Assembly: GCF_030052815.1 (NCBI RefSeq)
Contig: NC_079503.1
Span: 46,108,735 to 46,172,734, forward strand
Source: Hevea brasiliensis
Lineage: Eukaryota; Streptophyta; Magnoliopsida; Malpighiales; Euphorbiaceae
Reading direction: 5' to 3'
DNA: 64,000 nt
Position 1 is the first letter of the stretch; every line of letters begins with the position of its first letter. Under the pieces are notes generated by a model, which searched no databases, was not told where the DNA came from, and saw nothing but the letters and a program-made list of their open reading frames with translations. Below, piece after piece: positions 60,078 through 64,000 of the stretch. A program made the translations under genes and the position numbers.

Positions 60078-61642
60078 TCGCATTATTATAGAAAGGAAAA
60101 GTATTTCGAGTACAGTGGTATAAAAGGATAATTGATGTGAATTGTGATCATATAAATGATCAAATGAATGTATAAATTATAATTGAAATTTATCATGAAA
60201 TAATGAAATCATAAAACACAATATATTAATATTTACTAATATTATATACCCTTGTATTGCCTAGATATATATGTTAGAATGGATGGATTGGCATGCCAAT
60301 AGGGTATTATTTTAGCAGTACTGTGAAAGGCTTTATACCCGTATTCATGGCTTTATGCCCGTATTCATGGCTTTATGCCCGTATTTTTGGCTTTATGCCC
60401 GCACTCATGGCTTTTTAGCTATACTGACTGCATACGTGGTTGATATTCTGCCTCCCATGGTATGACTGCCCGAGGCACCGCGGTGTCTAGTGCCAACGAC
60501 CCGTTATCCAGTTTAGTCAGTCTGTCATAGGTTACTTGGATAGTTTAATTTATTAAAATAAGTTACGAATATTAGCAATTAAAAATACTAGAAAGGAAAT
60601 AAATGAGAAAGAAGTTTTGAAATAAATTAGATTAGCTCCAAAATTTTATTTCTTATAAGGGTCTAATGTAAATTAAATTAGTTCAAAAAAATTTTAAATA
60701 TTTCGAAATGATTGTAAACAACTTAGAAAGTGTCAAGAAAGTGATAAAAAGACTAGTATAAGAATTATAACTTAAATAACATTACAAATGTGACTTACAT
60801 AAGAATATAAGCATAAGTTTAAATTTTAAATTATTCGTATCTGGTGCATTATTAATGTAAATTTCTGAACTGAGCACCTCCAAAGAAGAACATGGCAGGA
60901 TAGAGGACAGTTAATATTAGAAACTAAATTAATTATAATTCTAAATTATTCGAACTATGGTTTATTTCTACCTTCATTTGTATATTATTTTCTTCCTATA
61001 TTATTGCACCACTAAGCAGCAATGCTTAGCGCGATCGATTTGTTTCGTCGCGCAGGTACTGAAGTTAAAGCCCAGCGAATACTAAACAGAAATTTTAGAG
61101 TTCTGATTGCAGAGTGTCAAAGGTTGTCACATCCTCAGCAATGCATGTAGATAAGGCTCACATTAAACATATCATGTATTTTGTGTATGTTATTTATTTC
61201 TTATATTGTAATGTAAATTAGCAAATTGTAATTAATTTGTATATCTTGTAAATTAAGAATTTATGTAATTATTGCAAATCATGTAAATTAATGAAACTTG
61301 AGAATTTATATATATAAATTGTGCATGAATGGAAATGCATGGAAATGAATATGAAATTGAGATATATGAATGAGATGTGAATTATGAGATGGTTATGAGA
61401 ATAATTGTTGAGATTTTTATTGTAAAATATTATTGAAAATTTCAAGTAGGTGAATAGCGAAGTAGGCCAACTGATAATAAAATAGGAAAAACTCTGCTGG
61501 TTTCTCCGTTTAAAAATAATTGATATTAAAATATAACAAGATCAAATTATTAAAGGAATAAAGTAAGATAAGATAGGGTGCTCAGGCACCGAATGTAGCA
61601 CACTTTGCTCGGCTACATTATAGTCGGGTGAGGGGTGTTACA
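60078..61642 (+). repeat. B 3' LTR, segment 4
   Basis: Collinear with 47673-49256; contains the 20-bp array at ~60330-60415 and the conserved stretch gcaccactaagcagcaatgc near 61004. Ends GGGGTGTTACA at 61642. Confidence 0.92.
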
Positions 61643-61647
61643 TATTT

Positions 61648-61806
61648 TATTTCTAAAATTTTTTCTAAATTTTTCTTAGTAATATTTGAGTTAATTATGG
61701 TTCCTCACTTTAGTTTAAATATTTTTCCAGACGTTCTAACTGTCTGGACCGACACCGGTCAGCGGAACAGTATAATGTACGGAGTTGCTACGGGGAGAGT
61801 GTTACA
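61648..61806 (-). repeat. A 5' LTR, last segment
   Basis: Completes the A 5' LTR after B: attttatttctaaaat through the A terminus GTGTTACA at 61806. Collinear with 22849-23009 (the left copy has a slightly different GA-rich end). Followed by TSD AACTT. Confidence 0.9.
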
Positions 61807-61811
61807 AACTT

Positions 61812-62212
61812 CTATGGTGCCACATGTCACCATCTCATGGTACCACATGTCACCATGTGAAATGACCAAATTACCCTTATGTTTTAATTTTGAGTTCTCA
61901 ACCCAAAATCATTATTTCTTCTCTTCTAATCAATTTATATCAAATATAAATTAATTAATTAATCTCCATTAATTAATTTCTCACAATTAAATTCATATTT
62001 AAACACTTTAAATATAAATTAAATTTATACTATATATTCAATAACCTAGATTTGGTTTCAAGCCATGCTAGGAACTTTGCAATCTCATTGCAAACCAAAC
62101 CTATTTAATTAGTCAATTAAACTCTTTAATTAATCAATTAAATCACATTTTACTTGGTGATAAACTTGTGTATGTGTGTGACTCACTAGGCTCATCACTA
62201 ATTGGCAAGGAG
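61812..62212 (-). mobile_element. E copia 5' LTR, second part
   Basis: Continues the E LTR from 10241: shares with the D LTR the blocks accatctcatggt, caaaattaccc, ttttgagttctcaaccca, aattaattaattaatctc, ctagatttggtttcaag and ctaggctcatcactaattgg. Cut at 62212 by C4. Confirms that the window's two ends of A sit in one LTR. Confidence 0.85.
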
Positions 62213-64000
62213 TGTCACACCTTACCCCTCTGTAAGGTATAACATTATCCCGTAGTATACCAAATGAATTACCAAACTATGTCTACTGATAACCCATTAA
62301 ATACACTACAATAGATTTTAAATCTTTTCTTATTTCCTTTTACAATGGTGAGCACTTTTGACAAGTATTAAAATTTTTTTAACTGAAGTGAAACCAAATA
62401 ACACATCTGAAGTATCAATAATTTCTGTAAAAATTTTGGCAAAGTGCCATCTGTATTTTCAATAAAATAGTTCTTCAAAAACCAGCAAAAAGCACTTTTA
62501 ATATATTTCTCCAATCTCAAACTCCAATAATAGTTAAACACAAATAAATTTCTTAACATTTGTCAAACTCTATTCAACATCAATTTTCAATATTTCCAAA
62601 GATAGACTACAAAATGATTGAGTAGTTCAAAAGCTAAAATAAGAAATAAATATATTACAACTTTAGTTTTACAACTGCTGAAGACCAAGTCCAATATATA
62701 CATACAGTGCACATACATTACAACAAAAATTACAAAAAGGTGGTATACTTAATATACCTGGCAGAATCCCAAAATGTAGCACAAGCAGCCTACTCTGCTG
62801 CTCTGTCTGTCTGTTTACCTGTGACAATAATGAAAAAGCTATCGCTGAGCCAATGTCTCAGTGGTGTACAACATTAAGAAAAATGCAATTTAAAATTATA
62901 AACCATAAATCATATAAACTGTGGATACTTAAAATCATAGTTAAATTTAAAAGATAGAGAATGTCATAAAGAATTAAACTCCATTTCATAATGTCTCAAT
63001 GAGTATCAATAAATCACACACACAGCTTAGTCATGATTCTATAGTCCAATTCATCCCAAAAGCCAATGGCTAATGAGGAATAACATAGCTAGCTAGCAAT
63101 TATATAAGTACTCATCCAATTCGTTCTCAACTGACACACATCTCAACACATTAGCCAGAGAGGGAATTCAATGCCAATTCATCCCACTAGACAAGCTAGC
63201 GAGGAATTTAATCAAATATACATGATAACTGTGGTTTCAAACCATTTGCAATATTTTTCAAGCAATAAGTATCCATCAAATTCCATTCAAACAATTTTTC
63301 CATAATTTAAGCAATAGCATACAAATTGTCATAATTTATTTCAATTGAAAACTCAAAAGAAATAATAGTTATGCAAAAACCTCTAAAGAGTAGCCTCTTG
63401 GCCTTGATTCAGTGTTTCTTTCCCCTTCGTTGAGTCTTTGCTAACTGAAACACACAATTTAAAGTGTTCAGTACTCAGTTAAATTGTCTCTAACAATAAG
63501 GTTCAATAATTAAATTTATTTAATACTATTGCTTTCATTAGTCAACCTATAATGTTGATCTTTGAAGCACTCTAAGGGAATAAATTTTAATGTTACCAAT
63601 GTATCACATTTTATAGTCCTTTAGTTTTAGTATATGTTACCAATTTCATTTTCAAGTGAATTGCATTTTATTGCAATTTATCGGATTTTGGTATACTGTT
63701 TTGACCTAGCCGGATGACCTAGCTCCCTCAGTTTTTGGGTTCTGGTCCGAATTACAAACTTGTAGGTCTATGTATTAGTGAACATTTGCCACAAATTTTA
63801 GGTCATTTGGAGTTTACTAGACCAAGTTATGGTCATTTTACTATTTCTGGGCAGATTGCACTAAAATGGCAAACTTACGTCATTTTTAGGTCATTTCCGA
63901 TTCTGGTAATTTTTTACTCGGACTTGTGCAAGATTTTTGACTTGCTTATGGTCATTTATGGGTTTTGTGATCTCTATTAAAGATGTAGCCCTATGTCTAA
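62213..64000 (-). mobile_element. C4: C-family gypsy LTR, continues past the window
   Basis: Begins TGTCACACCTTACCCCTC, the inverted C-family terminus as in C3, with AGGAG at 62208-62212 as likely TSD half. 1.8 kb lie in the window; the rest, and whether it is solo, cannot be seen. It is more diverged from C3 than C3 is from C2 at several points (for example 62760-62900). No gene; frames at 62368 and 63735 are unsupported. Confidence 0.85.

Larger units (their letters stand above)
45290..61642 (+). mobile_element. Element B: non-coding gypsy derivative with 4-kb LTRs
   Basis: Starts TGTAGCACCC, ends GGGGTGTTACA, TSD TATTT at 45285-45289 and 61643-61647, inserted in opposite orientation to A. 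Two LTRs (left 3967 bp) flank only ~360 bp of interior once D2 is removed: a PBS, ~120 bp of leader resembling A, ~220 bp of A-like 3' end and a PPT. No gag or pol is left. It fits a large LTR, short-interior non-autonomous element that could have used A-type proteins. The right LTR carries D3, the TRIM and C2. Confidence 0.92.
10242..61806 (-). mobile_element. Element A: Ty3/gypsy chromovirus with nested insertions
   Basis: Whole span of one retrotransposon in the E 5' LTR. The left end is TGTGACACCCC at 10242, the right end GTGTTACA at 61806, and the TSD AACTT lies at 10237-10241 and 61807-61811. After removing D, F, C3, B and their TSDs, it has two ~3.16-3.18-kb LTRs and a ~4.8-kb interior coding gag-pro-RT-RNaseH-INT-chromodomain on the minus strand. 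That order and size fit the Tekay/Del chromovirus lineage. Flanking E sequence is collinear with the D LTR across the junction. All coding segments carry stops. Confidence 0.9.

Noticed and set aside
1..64000. A novel multi-gene system (defence, biosynthetic or similar)
   Set aside because: Every recognisable coding segment belongs to Ty1/copia or Ty3/gypsy gag-pol; no other protein families are visible on either strand.

Overview
This window is a pure transposable-element island from a plant nuclear genome, most likely a dicot with a repeat-rich, heterochromatic compartment. I see no host gene, rRNA, functional tRNA gene, CRISPR array or prokaryotic feature. Nearly every base can be assigned to LTR retrotransposons nested in one another. 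I delimited most insertions by TG...CA termini and 5-bp target-site duplications (TSDs). Five junctions are confirmed by an uninterrupted 'empty site' in a paralogous LTR inside the same window. The species cannot be named from sequence alone.

Layout, with labels used below. E is an old, internally deleted Ty1/copia element on the minus strand. Its 3' LTR is at 6755-7172 (rearranged to 7549), its broken pol at 7550-9496, and its 5' LTR at 9513-10241, resuming at 61812. C1 is a decayed Ty3/gypsy element on the plus strand that starts left of the window and ends at 6754 inside the E 3' LTR. It carries a copia LTR (D0, 1-513). A is a Ty3/gypsy chromovirus (Tekay/Del-like, minus strand) spanning 10242-61806 (TSD AACTT) inside the E 5' LTR; only about 11 kb of that span is A itself.

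Inside A are four elements. D (11353-20933, TSD TACTA) is a 9.6-kb copia element with both LTRs. F (26604-37538, TSD GTAGT) is a 10.9-kb decayed Tat/Ogre-like gypsy in opposite orientation. C3 (39076-42620, TSD AACAT) is a solo LTR. B (45290-61642, TSD TATTT) is a non-coding derivative of the A lineage with 4-kb LTRs. Inside B are copia solo LTRs D2 (49274-51384, TSD AGAGC) and D3 (52923-55026, TSD ATGAA), a tiny TRIM-type element (56126-56419), and solo LTR C2 (56616-60072, TSD TTAGT). C4 (62213 to the window end) is another C-family LTR inside the E 5' LTR. The deepest nesting is four levels: E, A, B, then D2/D3/TRIM/C2.

None of the elements is autonomous as it stands. A has recognisable gag, protease, reverse transcriptase, RNase H, integrase and chromodomain segments broken by stops and by F. 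D has open gag and integrase/RT segments but has lost most of the zinc knuckle and all of the protease, and its RNase H is frameshifted. The most unusual object is at 56424-56492: a nearly complete antisense copy of the plant initiator tRNA-Met fused directly to the PBS of the TRIM LTR. It looks like a fossil of reverse transcription running through the whole tRNA primer.
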